Part shown: in pieces, positions 1 through 7,880 of the stretch
How positions within the stretch are numbered: position 1 is the first letter of the stretch
Layout of the letters: every line of letters starts with the position of its first letter
Assembly (NCBI GenBank): GCA_031553935.1
Contig: JAVBKS010000065.1
Span: 1 to 22,033, forward strand
Direction: 5' to 3'
Source of the DNA: JAISDD01 sp031553935
GTDB taxonomy: Bacteria; Bacillota; Syntrophomonadia; Syntrophomonadales; Syntrophomonadaceae
Length of the DNA: 22,033 nt
The notes under the pieces: model-generated
Databases searched by the model: none
What the model saw: only the letters and a program-made list of their open reading frames with translations
What the model was told of the DNA's origin: nothing
Position numbers and translations under genes: made by a program

Positions 1-168
1 CCATGTGCATAAATAACCGTTCTCGCCCATTTTGGTATACAATTCTTTGGGAAATTCCCCTGCTTCATCCCACTGAGCATAATTTGGTGTTATCTCTTTT
101 TCCACAAAACTTGCTATCGCTTTGCGATACATTTCATGTTCTGGTGTATAAGGCATTGCGCTCTTCAT
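1..168 (-). CDS. Acyl-CoA dehydrogenase, N-terminal fragment (runs off window edge)
   Basis: The first 56 codons of a protein beginning MKSAMPYTPEHEMYRKAIAS are present; the rest lies beyond base 1. The pattern (a short lead-in, a helix with FVEKEITPNYAQWDEAGEFPKEL, then the MGENGYL stretch) is the N-terminal alpha-helical domain of FAD acyl-CoA dehydrogenases, which oxidise acyl-CoA to enoyl-CoA and pass electrons to ETF. The start is the ATG at 168, with AGGAGG at 184-179, ten bases upstream. It follows the CoA-transferase at 278-1633 by 109 bases with no clear terminator between, so it is probably the last visible gene of the SDR-thiolase-CoA-transferase operon. Active-site residues and chain-length class cannot be judged from this fragment. 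Confidence 0.85.
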   Translation of the reverse strand, partial: MKSAMPYTPEHEMYRKAIASFVEKEITPNYAQWDEAGEFPKELYTKMGENGYLCTW

Positions 169-277
169 CTGATAATTACCTCCTAGTGCATATCAATATT
201 TTGATTGCCTGCAATCATGCAAAAGCCGGTTTAATCAATAGACGACTAGTATTATCTTGCCGTCTATTTTATTCACC

Positions 278-1633
278 TTACTTCTGGGCTATAGCTGGGT
301 AAAATCTCTTGCGGGCAGCTTGCCTGAGCTCTCCTCGGAAATCAGGGTGGGCGATAGCTATCAATGCATCCAGTCTTTGCCTTTGGGTTTTATAACGCAA
401 ATGGGCAACACCATATTCAGTAACAACATAATCAGCAAAGTATCTCGGTGTGCTTACTGGCGTTCCTTCAGGAAGGGTTGGAACTATCGCCGACTGTAGG
501 GTACCATCTTTAGCTTTTTTAGTTGATAAAACTAACTGCAATGCTCTTCCGCCTTCAGCGAATGAAGCCCCCATCTGGAAATTTAATTGGCCGCCGATTC
601 CGCTTACTTGCCTGGTGCCCAAAGCTTCACAGGTTGACTGTCCTGTGAGATCTATCAGAAGTATATTGTTAACCGCAAAAATGTTATTTTGTCGCGCTAT
701 TACCCTAGGATCATTAAGTTCAGCTCCCGGTAAACATTGGGCTTGATAATTCCTGGTCACATAGTCGTATAATCTCTGATCACCGAGGGCAAATGCAAAA
801 CTGGTTATATCCTTATTTTCATTCTTTTTTTTGTTGGTTATAATTCCCTTTTCAATAAGATCAAGAAAGCCATTGGCCAGAAGCTCGGAATGCACGCCAA
901 GATCGTGTTTGTTTTCAAGCAAGTTCAACGCTGTTTCCGATATGGTGCCAATACCTATTTGCAATGTATCTCCATCTTTCACCATATCTGAAACCGACTG
1001 GGCAATTGCCAACTCTTCCCTTGAAGGGGTAGGCAGTGCTGAAGTATAGTTCGGTAGAGGGGATGATATTTCAACAAAATAATCGATTTCTGACACATGG
1101 ATAAAATTATCACCGTATACAACTGGAAGCTGGTCATTTACTTCTGCAACTGCCAGCTTGTTTTTGCCGGTCTTTTTGCCTTCACGAATTGCTGCCAAGG
1201 TGTAAAAATTACATACCGACTTACATAGAAAACCATGTTCATCAGGAGGTGATACCGAAGCAAAAATCGCGTCACAGTTATTTGCTAAATAAACATGAGT
1301 ATCATGGGCTTGGCAAACTAATTTATCAAGATATTGTTGTTTATAGAGCTCCCGCGCCGGTCCTAAGGCATATCCGGTGGCGAAACCAACATGTCCCCAC
1401 ATCTTCTCGTTTCCTTGAGGCGTCAGTCCAATATGCGGAGCCATTACCAATGATTCGCCAACAAGCACATTTTCCAGCTCATTTGATCTATCAAAAATTG
1501 CTTGATGCATTTCTACTGAGGTGGATGTAGATGCACAATCCATCATCATCAGCCAATTCGACTGAACGTGTTTAGCCACTTCCGCATGGCTTACTAGTCT
1601 TTCTTTGTAATAATCCTGCCATCTTTTAGTCAA
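278..1633 (-). CDS. Acetyl-CoA hydrolase/transferase family (family I) CoA-transferase, copy 1
   Basis: A 451-residue, full-length member of the butyryl-CoA:acetate / 4-hydroxybutyrate CoA-transferase family, which moves CoA between an acyl-CoA and a free acid through a glutamyl-CoA intermediate in the cytosol. Seen: LGVHSE (245-250), whose Glu250 sits where the family places its catalytic glutamate; GIGGQLNF (345-352) for the CoA loop; VTEYGVA (404-410); and the C-terminal AHPDFRGELR block. The loop normally reads GxGGxxDF, and here the Asp is Asn. The start is a TTG at 1633 with GGGAGGGG six bases upstream; no in-frame ATG fits, and the N-terminus lines up with the paralogue at 4537-5898. 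It lies downstream of the thiolase gene across 253 bases holding a stable hairpin. The substrate is not determined; activation of a short fatty acid is likely. Confidence 0.9.
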   Translation of the reverse strand: MTKRWQDYYKERLVSHAEVAKHVQSNWLMMMDCASTSTSVEMHQAIFDRSNELENVLVGESLVMAPHIGLTPQGNEKMWGHVGFATGYALGPARELYKQQYLDKLVCQAHDTHVYLANNCDAIFASVSPPDEHGFLCKSVCNFYTLAAIREGKKTGKNKLAVAEVNDQLPVVYGDNFIHVSEIDYFVEISSPLPNYTSALPTPSREELAIAQSVSDMVKDGDTLQIGIGTISETALNLLENKHDLGVHSELLANGFLDLIEKGIITNKKKNENKDITSFAFALGDQRLYDYVTRNYQAQCLPGAELNDPRVIARQNNIFAVNNILLIDLTGQSTCEALGTRQVSGIGGQLNFQMGASFAEGGRALQLVLSTKKAKDGTLQSAIVPTLPEGTPVSTPRYFADYVVTEYGVAHLRYKTQRQRLDALIAIAHPDFRGELRQAARKRFYPAIAQK

Positions 1634-1794
1634 ATGAAACCCCTCCCTTTATGCACTCATATTTTTTTATTAATAACTCAAGCTTTGAGACCTATCTTTT
1701 GCTTTACCCAAGTGAATCAAGGCCTGCCGTTGGCTTATGGTGAGTAAATTTCCAATCTCCGCTAAAAAACAACTTAATCCGTCTGGCTTTTTCT

Positions 1795-1823
1795 GGCAAC
1801 GGGGGAACTGCACCCCCATTGCC
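1795..1823 (-). repeat. Strong intercistronic hairpin between thiolase and CoA-transferase 1
   Basis: GGCAACGGGGG, a seven-base loop, then CCCCCATTGCC. Ten of eleven positions pair in DNA. The single C/A mismatch becomes a G-U wobble in minus-strand RNA, so the structure suits the operon transcript. It starts about 64 bases after the thiolase stop. No T-run follows on either strand, so an mRNA stabiliser, processing site or weak attenuator is more likely than a classical terminator. Confidence 0.7.
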
Positions 1824-1886
1824 GAATATCATTTCGTCTTCACTATGCTTATAAACAGCCTTTTTATAGCTCTACTTAGGTCGGTT

Positions 1887-3107
1887 CTAATACTCAGCCT
1901 CTAAAATAACGGCATCACCTTGAGCTAGTCCACCGCAGATAGCTGCTACTGCATATTTTCCGCCTCTGGCTCTTAATTCACGCATGGCTGTCATCATTAA
2001 CCGGGTTCCAGTTCCGCCGATCGGATGTCCGATTGCTACTGCTCCGCCATTGATGTTGGTGATTGATTTCAAGTGATTCCATTTGCCATCATCGCCATTT
2101 GACATAACCTTAGTTGATACTAATGGCATTGCTGCAAATGCTTCATTGATTTCAATTACTTCGATATCATCTAATTTCAAGCCGTTGGTTTCGCAAGCCT
2201 GTAAGATTGCTTGTGCCGGTACGCGAGCAATATATTTGTAATCAGAAGCCATGCTGGCTATGCGCAAAACTTTGGCTAAAGGTTGCATGCCCAGTTCTTC
2301 CGCTTTTTTACGAGTCATCATTACAACGCCGGAGCCGCCGGAGTTTAGTCCTGGGGCATTTCCGCCGGTTACAGTCGGGCTGCCATAAACGGTTGGTAAT
2401 TTGGAAAGCACTTCAACAGTTGTTCCCGGGCGTGGCTGTTGATCTTTATCCATAGTTACCGTCTTGCCGCCTGATTTAACTTCAATAGGAAATATTTCTT
2501 CGGTGAAATATCCTTTATCAAAGGCTTTACCCCATTTTTCATGGCTGCCGGCTGCCCATTCATCTTGCATTTCTCTGGTGATTCCATACTCTAATGCAAC
2601 TTCACCAGCATCCTTGGAAACAATTCCGAATCCAGGATATCCTGCACCCAGCAAAGTATCTGTTAATTGGATGTGAGCAATTCTGTTGGGATTATGGCGA
2701 ACCTTCGCATCTAAGATCAAAGGTACATTTTGCATGTTATCAGCGCCGCACACAAATAGCAGTTCTGATTCCCCGAAAGTAAGATTTCTCCAGGCAAATT
2801 GCGCTGCTGAGGTGGTTGAGCAACATGCTCTGTTAATGGTTGTCGATACTGTGGTAACAGGGAAGCCCGCTTGTAATAAAGCCTGGCGAATGGGGATATC
2901 GGTTCTGATTCCGGTTTCTAAATGAAGTGCAGTTCCATAGAATATTTCATCAACTTGAGACTCTTTTAATCCTGATCTTTTTATTAATTCTCTTAGCACC
3001 ATTTCTGTGTAATCAATGCTGTGAATCTTTTGGCATATCCCACCGAATTTATCGAAAGGTGTTCTTGCAAAATGAGTTAATACTACATCGTTAGCATTTT
3101 TTGCCAT
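1887..3107 (-). CDS. Thiolase (acetyl-CoA C-acyltransferase family)
   Basis: A 406-residue thiolase, the usual length for the family. It cleaves 3-ketoacyl-CoA with CoA, or condenses two acyl-CoAs. Seen: the nucleophile region INRACCS (91-97), with Cys95 at the NRxC position; NEAFAA (321-326); the GHPIGGTG block with His361; and Cys391 in CGGLAQG as the second cysteine. The loops after both cysteines differ from the usual CxSG and CxGGG wording, so this is a divergent branch and chain length cannot be assigned. The start is the ATG at 3107 with AGGAGG eight bases upstream. It lies 71 bases downstream of the SDR dehydrogenase, which makes its ketoacyl-CoA substrate, and upstream of CoA-transferase 1. 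A degradative role in beta-oxidation fits best; synthesis is not excluded. Confidence 0.92.
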   Translation of the reverse strand: MAKNANDVVLTHFARTPFDKFGGICQKIHSIDYTEMVLRELIKRSGLKESQVDEIFYGTALHLETGIRTDIPIRQALLQAGFPVTTVSTTINRACCSTTSAAQFAWRNLTFGESELLFVCGADNMQNVPLILDAKVRHNPNRIAHIQLTDTLLGAGYPGFGIVSKDAGEVALEYGITREMQDEWAAGSHEKWGKAFDKGYFTEEIFPIEVKSGGKTVTMDKDQQPRPGTTVEVLSKLPTVYGSPTVTGGNAPGLNSGGSGVVMMTRKKAEELGMQPLAKVLRIASMASDYKYIARVPAQAILQACETNGLKLDDIEVIEINEAFAAMPLVSTKVMSNGDDGKWNHLKSITNINGGAVAIGHPIGGTGTRLMMTAMRELRARGGKYAVAAICGGLAQGDAVILEAEY

Positions 3108-3178
3108 TAATGAATCCTCCTAAATCTCATGAATAGTATTCATTGCTGCTGCAGTGCGATCAGCGCTGTATAACTTAC

Positions 3179-3949
3179 TTATCTGGGTTGCATTCTGATA
3201 GCACCGTCTAGACGAATTACCTCACCATTAAGCATGTCATTTTCAATAATGTGCTGCACCAGGCTGGCAAATTCGTCTGCATGACCCAATCTGGATGGGA
3301 ATGGTATGGTCTTGCCTAAAGCTTCTTTCACTTGCGTACTTAAGAAGTCCATAGCAGGGGTATCAAATATTCCCGGTGCAATGGTTACGCATCTGATCCC
3401 GACATTAGCCAGTTCTCTTGCAATAACTATTGTCATAGCATTTACGCCGCCTTTTGATGCTGCATAGGCAACTTGTCCAATTTGTCCTTCCATGGAAGCT
3501 ACTGTTGAAACATTGATTACTACGCCGCGCCCTCCGCTGGCATCCGGTTCATTATCAAGCATTTTAGTAGTTGCATTACGAGTCATATCGAATGTTCCGA
3601 TAGTATTGACCGCAACCACTTTCTTAAAGTTGTCAAGATTATGCATGCCCTTTTTAGGATCAGTGGTTTTTTCAGCAACAGCAAAAGCTGCATTGTTTAC
3701 CAGGATATCTATTCTTCCAAACTTGCTTACTGCAAAGTCGATAGCTGCTTTAACATCCGACTCATTGCTGATATCACATTTACAGAAAGCAGCATTTGCT
3801 CCCAATTCCGAGGCAAGTTTATTGCCTTTTTCTTCTTGTAAATCTAGAATTACGACTTTTGCTTGATTCTTATATAGCCTTTCCACTGTTGCTCTTCCAA
3901 GTCCTGAAGCTCCTCCAGTTACTAATGCTACTCTGTCTTTTAAATTCAT
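3179..3949 (-). CDS. HSD10-like SDR: 3-hydroxyacyl-CoA / 2-methyl-3-hydroxybutyryl-CoA dehydrogenase
   Basis: A 256-residue classical short-chain dehydrogenase. Seen: TGGASGLG (11-18), Asp36 at the end of the second strand (favouring NAD+ over NADP+), NNAA (85-88), and catalytic Asn115, Ser148, Tyr162 and Lys166. The C-terminal block PFPSRLG...NGEVIRLDGAIRMQP is characteristic of the type 2 3-hydroxyacyl-CoA dehydrogenases (HSD17B10), which oxidise 3-hydroxyacyl-CoAs including the isoleucine intermediate 2-methyl-3-hydroxybutyryl-CoA. It is the first gene of the likely operon with thiolase and CoA-transferase 1, under the promoter at 4279-4307. The start is the ATG at 3949 with AGGAGG eight bases upstream. 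Straight-chain versus branched substrate cannot be settled from sequence alone. Confidence 0.92.
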   Translation of the reverse strand: MNLKDRVALVTGGASGLGRATVERLYKNQAKVVILDLQEEKGNKLASELGANAAFCKCDISNESDVKAAIDFAVSKFGRIDILVNNAAFAVAEKTTDPKKGMHNLDNFKKVVAVNTIGTFDMTRNATTKMLDNEPDASGGRGVVINVSTVASMEGQIGQVAYAASKGGVNAMTIVIARELANVGIRCVTIAPGIFDTPAMDFLSTQVKEALGKTIPFPSRLGHADEFASLVQHIIENDMLNGEVIRLDGAIRMQPR

Positions 3950-4278
3950 TATTATTCCTCCTAAATATTTATTTGCTTAATTTAAACCCCAATTTTAGTT
4001 ATTTGTTATCACCTTCTTTACAGTTATATTAAGCAGAAATATGTTGTTAATAATTGTGAGTGTACATTGTTTATATGTGCTTGAATTGTTTGAAAAATGG
4101 ATACCATTCAAAGCGACTAATCATTCACACACGAGCTTCTTTTAACTAAACTCAAATCCCATTTTTTATTGGTTACTTGGATCGTAATTTGCAGCTCTAT
4201 TTAATCGCGCTTATTTGTTTTGTTTAATAAATATGATTTGCTAATTTTTTATTATGATTAATAATTATCTGTGTGTTC

Positions 4279-4307
4279 ATTTTATTGTTTATAATAATTA
4301 TAGTCAA
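4279..4307 (-). promoter_or_regulatory. SigA-type promoter A with central palindromic operator (SDR operon)
   Basis: On the minus strand: TTGACT (4307-4302), 17-base spacer, TAAAAT (4284-4279). The spacer end and last -10 base form ATTGTTTATAAT (4284-4295), which matches the perfect palindrome ATTATTAATAAT of promoters B and C at 10 of 12 positions and sits at the same place against the -10. The -10 is 330 bases upstream of the SDR start. Confidence 0.7.
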
Positions 4308-4443
4308 CTGGTTTTAATTGTTTTGGGCTATTTTTTTATAACTAGACAAGCTTTTTCGCAAATGAGAAGTTAGATATTAAAAGAGAAGAAAATCAAACAG
4401 CAGTCTTCCATTAATTGAGTAATTGTCCTCTCGACCCAGCAGA

Positions 4444-4469
4444 TGTGGCGGCATGAAAATGCCGCCACA
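4444..4469 (-). terminator. Perfect 11-bp hairpin downstream of CoA-transferase 2 (candidate terminator)
   Basis: TGTGGCGGCAT, a four-base loop, ATGCCGCCACA. It is perfectly paired and begins 67 bases after the stop of the gene at 4537-5898. It shares the core GGCGGCAT with the hairpin at 6461-6487. No T-run follows on either strand, so termination would have to be intrinsic without a U-tract or Rho-aided; an mRNA 3' stabiliser is the alternative. Confidence 0.5.
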
Positions 4470-4536
4470 ATGTTATGATACCGATGAACTTAAAAATTTA
4501 TTACTGCTAGATACAAGCTTCTAACTAACCATATTC

Positions 4537-5898
4537 TTAAATTTCTTGAGCAAATTTCGGATAATAGTTCTTTCGGGCTGCTTTTCTCAGCTCGCCTCGT
4601 AAATCTGGGTGAGCAATTGCAATTAGGGCATCAGCTCTAGCCCTCGCAGGCAAATACTTAATATCGGCAACTCCATACTCGGTTATTACTTTGTCCACAT
4701 AGTTTCTGGTAACCGATACTGGTGTTCCAAGTGGCAGTTCAGGCAGTATTGAAGATTGCAACGAGCCATCAGGGCCAATATTAGCAGCTTTTAACAATGT
4801 CAATGCTCTTCCACCCTTGGAATGCTTTGCACCAATCTGGAAGCCAAACTGTCCGCCGGTTCCGCTTATTTGCCGATGACCCATACCTTCACAAGTTAAT
4901 TGTCCAGTTAGGTCGATTAATAATGCGGTATTCATGCATAGCATATTGTCGTTCGTTGCTATCCAGAAGGGATTAGTAAGTGTTGATCCGCATAACATTT
5001 GAGCCTCGACATTTTCTGTGACATAATCGTAGAGCTTTTGATCACCCATTGCAAAAGACATTAAAGTTGTGTCTTTGAAAATATTTTTCTTCTTATTCGT
5101 GACAATGCCTTTTTCGATCAACTCTAAATGTGCATTAACAAATAACTCAGTAACTATTCCTAAATCATGCTTTCCTTCGATTAGTCTTCCAACCGTTTCC
5201 GGTACAGCGCCGATGCCTATTTGCAATGTATCACCATCTTTGATAAAATCGGCAACATATTGAGCAATTGAAAGCTCATCTTTTGACGGCTCAGTGCTTG
5301 CTGCGCTATACGTCGGCAAAGGTTGAGATACTTCAACAAAGTAATCGAACTCGCTTACATGAAAATAGTTGTCACCATATACAACAGGCAGCTGATCATT
5401 GCATTCACAAATAACCATCTTGGCTCGACCGCTTTCGATACCCATCTTAATGGCTTCGCGGTGGTAGAAATTACATATCGACAAATTAACATAACCATTT
5501 TTATCAGGACGGGTGGTATGAACGAACCAGCAATCAGTATAAGTAGACACAACTTCACCGGTATCATATGCTTGAATTATCAAAATATCGCGAAGTTTCT
5601 CCTTAAAGAGGGCTCTCCCCGGTCCCAATGCAAAGCCGGTGGATACTTTAATATTTGGCCAAATCATTTCATTGTACTTTGGATCCATCAGTTTATTCGG
5701 TGAGAGTGCCAATGCTTCGACAATAAAAACGTTTTCTAATTCTTTGTAACGATCAGTAATTGCGTTATACATTTCTGTCGTAGTTGTAGTTCCACCAACA
5801 CACAATCCAATATTCCAATTTGACTGAATTTTCTTAGCCGCTTCCTCGTGAGAAATAAGTCTTGATTTGTAATGCTCCTGCCAATTTAATGCCGTCAT
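4537..5898 (-). CDS. Acetyl-CoA hydrolase/transferase family (family I) CoA-transferase, copy 2
   Basis: A 453-residue paralogue of the protein at 278-1633, aligning end to end. Seen: LGIVTE (246-251), with Glu251 at the catalytic position; GTGGQFGF (345-352), where Gly replaces the usual Asp of GxGGxxDF; ITEYGVADIKY (406-416); and AHPDLRGELR near the C-terminus. It transfers CoA between acyl-CoA and a free carboxylate. The start is the ATG at 5898 with AAGGAGG upstream. It is its own transcription unit under promoter B (6256-6284), with a hairpin after the stop. The different loop residues suggest the two copies have different acid partners, for example one loading substrate and one releasing product; this is inference. 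Confidence 0.9.
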   Translation of the reverse strand: MTALNWQEHYKSRLISHEEAAKKIQSNWNIGLCVGGTTTTTEMYNAITDRYKELENVFIVEALALSPNKLMDPKYNEMIWPNIKVSTGFALGPGRALFKEKLRDILIIQAYDTGEVVSTYTDCWFVHTTRPDKNGYVNLSICNFYHREAIKMGIESGRAKMVICECNDQLPVVYGDNYFHVSEFDYFVEVSQPLPTYSAASTEPSKDELSIAQYVADFIKDGDTLQIGIGAVPETVGRLIEGKHDLGIVTELFVNAHLELIEKGIVTNKKKNIFKDTTLMSFAMGDQKLYDYVTENVEAQMLCGSTLTNPFWIATNDNMLCMNTALLIDLTGQLTCEGMGHRQISGTGGQFGFQIGAKHSKGGRALTLLKAANIGPDGSLQSSILPELPLGTPVSVTRNYVDKVITEYGVADIKYLPARARADALIAIAHPDLRGELRKAARKNYYPKFAQEI

Positions 5899-6210
5899 GT
5901 AATTTCCTCCTTATTTGCAATTATTGTATTTTAAAGTCCAACCAACTTGGCTAGACCAAAAACTACCCAGAACGGAGCTTGCACTTCCTAATTAATTTTG
6001 TAACTACTTCAAATGAAAATAAATTGAGTTGCTGTACGATAGAATCTAGTCATTGTGGTGTTTGAAAGTTTATTTCCAAAAACTAATACATCACTCGAAA
6101 CAAGTTGCTTTGTTTTCGGTTGTATTACTCAAGTTTGTCCGCGATCAGATCATAGTCTTCTGTTCATAAAAGTTTTAATGTCAATTAGGCATTTATTATG
6201 CATATCACAA

Positions 6211-6227
6211 AATGACTCATCGTCATT
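6211..6227. promoter_or_regulatory. Small dyad in the early leader of CoA-transferase 2
   Basis: AATGAC, five bases, GTCATT: a perfect 6-bp inverted repeat located just downstream of the -10 box of promoter B. It may be a second operator or a short RNA hairpin. It is not repeated at promoters A or C. Confidence 0.3.
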
Positions 6228-6255
6228 GTTATACATAATAATTTTATTTTTTAAT

Positions 6256-6284
6256 ATTTTATTATTAATAATAATTTTCGTCAA
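6256..6284 (-). promoter_or_regulatory. SigA-type promoter B with central palindromic operator (CoA-transferase 2)
   Basis: On the minus strand: TTGACG (6284-6279), 17-base spacer, TAAAAT (6261-6256). The perfect 12-bp palindrome ATTATTAATAAT occupies 6261-6272, sharing its first base with the -10 element. The arrangement is identical to promoter C and near-identical to A. The -10 is 358 bases from the ATG at 5898. Confidence 0.75.
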
Positions 6285-6460
6285 CAGATTTATCATTTAT
6301 CTTTCTATTTGTTTTAGTATTAATTTCCGATAAAGCAAATGGCATCTTCTCCACTTGACCAAGCTGATCAAGCCCACAAATATTGTCAGCAGGGTGAATT
6401 CGTTTTGTATTCGTTTTTACTTATGCTCTGGAAATTTGTGCATTGAATCAGGAAGACCAA

Positions 6461-6487
6461 AGGGGCGGCATTTATCATGCCGCCCCT
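6461..6487 (-). terminator. Perfect 11-bp GC-rich hairpin downstream of the CaiB-like gene (candidate terminator)
   Basis: AGGGGCGGCAT, a five-base loop, ATGCCGCCCCT. On the minus strand it is followed by TTGG only, a poor U-tract. It lies about 218 bases past the CaiB stop at 6705. The core GGCGGCAT is shared with 4444-4469, and the AGGGG(C/T)GGCA arm with 8299-8324. Confidence 0.5.
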
Positions 6488-6560
6488 CCATCGAAACTTA
6501 TACAGATTCGCCACTAAAATATTATTTTTACAGTCCTGTACAGTAGACATCAGTGGTCAT

Positions 6561-6585
6561 CTGTAAGGTAATACTTCCCTTACAG
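6561..6585. repeat. 8-bp inverted repeat in the CaiB 3' region
   Basis: CTGTAAGG, nine bases, CCTTACAG, perfectly paired, about 120 bases after the stop of the CaiB-like gene. On the plus strand a TTTTTT run follows ten bases later, too far for a standard terminator. Function unknown. Confidence 0.4.
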
Positions 6586-6704
6586 GCCAACAATGTTTTT
6601 TCGTTGACTATCAAGGATGCTAGCCTCGACCGCCATCGTTAATTTTTTTGTCTAAGTTTTAAACGAAGAATAGTATTAGTTAACCGAATTAAATATCTTG
6701 CCAA

Positions 6705-7880
6705 CTAGATAATCTTTTTCTCCAACAGTTCTTTGATTTGTTCTCCACTATAACCTAGGGCCTTCACAATATCTTCCGTATTCTCGCCTAAATCGGGTGG
6801 TGAGGTCCTCCATCCCGGCTTGTATGTGGAGAACTTGACCGGGTATCCGAATTGAGATATCTTGCCCTCTACCGGATCATCCATTTCAAACCATAAGCCC
6901 CTGCTCTTAATATGAGGGTCCTGCAACGCTTCTTCATAGTTATTTACCGGGGTTGTACAAACATCATAATCCTTCAAAATCTCCATCCATTCATCGCGAT
7001 TCTTAGTTTTAATAACTTCGGCAATTTCATTTTTCACTTCTGATTGACGCGGTTCTTCAGCAAACATATCTTTCATCAATTCTTCTTTACCTATGGCTTT
7101 CAGAAAATCTGACCAGAATTTTTCCTCAACATTGCCACTCATAATATATTGCCCGTCTTTGGTTTGATAGACATCATAAAAAGCATACTTTCCAGATAGA
7201 CTTTCATCTGACATTTTGGGGTTGACACCATCATACATAAACTGTGTCATTCCCAAAACCTGAAACAATATTGCGCTGTCGGTTATAGCAACATCTAAGA
7301 ATTGCCCCTCTCCAGTCCTTTGTTTGCCATAAATCGCACTTAGAATTGCAACTGTAGCATTATAGGTTCCAGCAATATCAGCAATTTGAATTCCGGGTAT
7401 AACTGGCCTGCCATCCTTGGTTCCTATTGTGCTAAGCACTCCCGCTACAGCTAAATAATTAGCATCATGTCCCGGCAGATTGCGGTATGGACTATCATGC
7501 CCATACCCAGTCAGTGAGCAATATACGATTCCCGGATTAATAGCCTTAACTTGTTCATAACCCAAGCCCAGTCTTTCCATAGCCCCTGGGCGAAAGGTTT
7601 CCATTATTACATCCGCTTCTTGAGCCATTTTCATGAATATTTCTTTGCCTTCCGGCTTGCTGATATTTAGTCTTACGCTCTTTTTGTTTCTATTCACTGG
7701 AAAGTAACTGATGCATTGCTTGTTTCTCATCGGTGGAAACCAGCGTATATAGTCACCACCCATATGATCTTCGATTTTAATAACTTCGGCTCCCAAATCA
7801 GCAAGCAACATTGTGCATAACGGTCCGGGCAGCAATCGGGATAAATCCAACACTTTGATTCCCTCTAATGGTAAACTCAT
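6705..7880 (-). CDS. CaiB/BaiF family III CoA-transferase or alpha-methylacyl-CoA racemase-like protein
   Basis: A 391-residue protein of the CaiB/BaiF/AMACR fold. Seen: the N-terminal MSLPLEGIKVLDLSRLLPGP and ADLGAEVIKIE blocks, NRNKKSV (64-69 region), GYGHDSPYRNLPGHDANYLA, and Asp168 in IADIAGT. Asp168 is where the whole family carries its catalytic aspartate. His138 in GHDANY matches the racemase His that pairs with this Asp, so the protein could either transfer CoA to an acid or racemise a 2-methylacyl-CoA. I chose the ATG at 7880 (GGGGAGGA five bases upstream); the frame stays open to 7934 but without a ribosome site. It is a single-gene unit under promoter C, and shares regulation with the beta-oxidation genes downstream. 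Confidence 0.88.
   Translation of the reverse strand: MSLPLEGIKVLDLSRLLPGPLCTMLLADLGAEVIKIEDHMGGDYIRWFPPMRNKQCISYFPVNRNKKSVRLNISKPEGKEIFMKMAQEADVIMETFRPGAMERLGLGYEQVKAINPGIVYCSLTGYGHDSPYRNLPGHDANYLAVAGVLSTIGTKDGRPVIPGIQIADIAGTYNATVAILSAIYGKQRTGEGQFLDVAITDSAILFQVLGMTQFMYDGVNPKMSDESLSGKYAFYDVYQTKDGQYIMSGNVEEKFWSDFLKAIGKEELMKDMFAEEPRQSEVKNEIAEVIKTKNRDEWMEILKDYDVCTTPVNNYEEALQDPHIKSRGLWFEMDDPVEGKISQFGYPVKFSTYKPGWRTSPPDLGENTEDIVKALGYSGEQIKELLEKKII

Larger units (their letters stand above)
3950..4536. other. Non-coding 587-base region: promoter, long leader and upstream 3' hairpin
   Basis: No convincing gene. It contains the minus-strand promoter at 4279-4307 for the SDR operon, a leader of about 320 bases that is AT-rich without an obvious riboswitch, and a perfect hairpin at 4444-4469 belonging to the 3' end of CoA-transferase 2. 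A second partial match to the operator palindrome, ATGATTAATAAT, lies just inside the leader near 4256-4267. Confidence 0.6.
5899..6704. other. Non-coding 806-base region with promoter B, leader dyad and two 3' hairpins
   Basis: I see no gene. Plus-strand open frames here (6055-6333 and 6355-6546) lack ribosome sites and have low-complexity AT-driven composition. From right to left on the minus strand it contains the 3' region of the CaiB-like gene with dyads at 6561-6585 and 6461-6487, then promoter B (6256-6284), then an approximately 350-base leader to CoA-transferase 2. The leader carries the small inverted repeat AATGAC-5-GTCATT at 6211-6227, about 20-40 bases after the expected transcription start. 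Confidence 0.6.

Noticed and set aside
1677..1689. CTCAA-GCT-TTGAG dyad upstream of CoA-transferase 1
   Set aside because: Only five base pairs; expected by chance in a window of this size.
6055..6333. Plus-strand open frame of 92 codons rich in Ile/Phe/Leu, like a small membrane protein
   Set aside because: No ribosome site, composition is what AT-rich non-coding DNA gives, and it overlaps the minus-strand promoter B.
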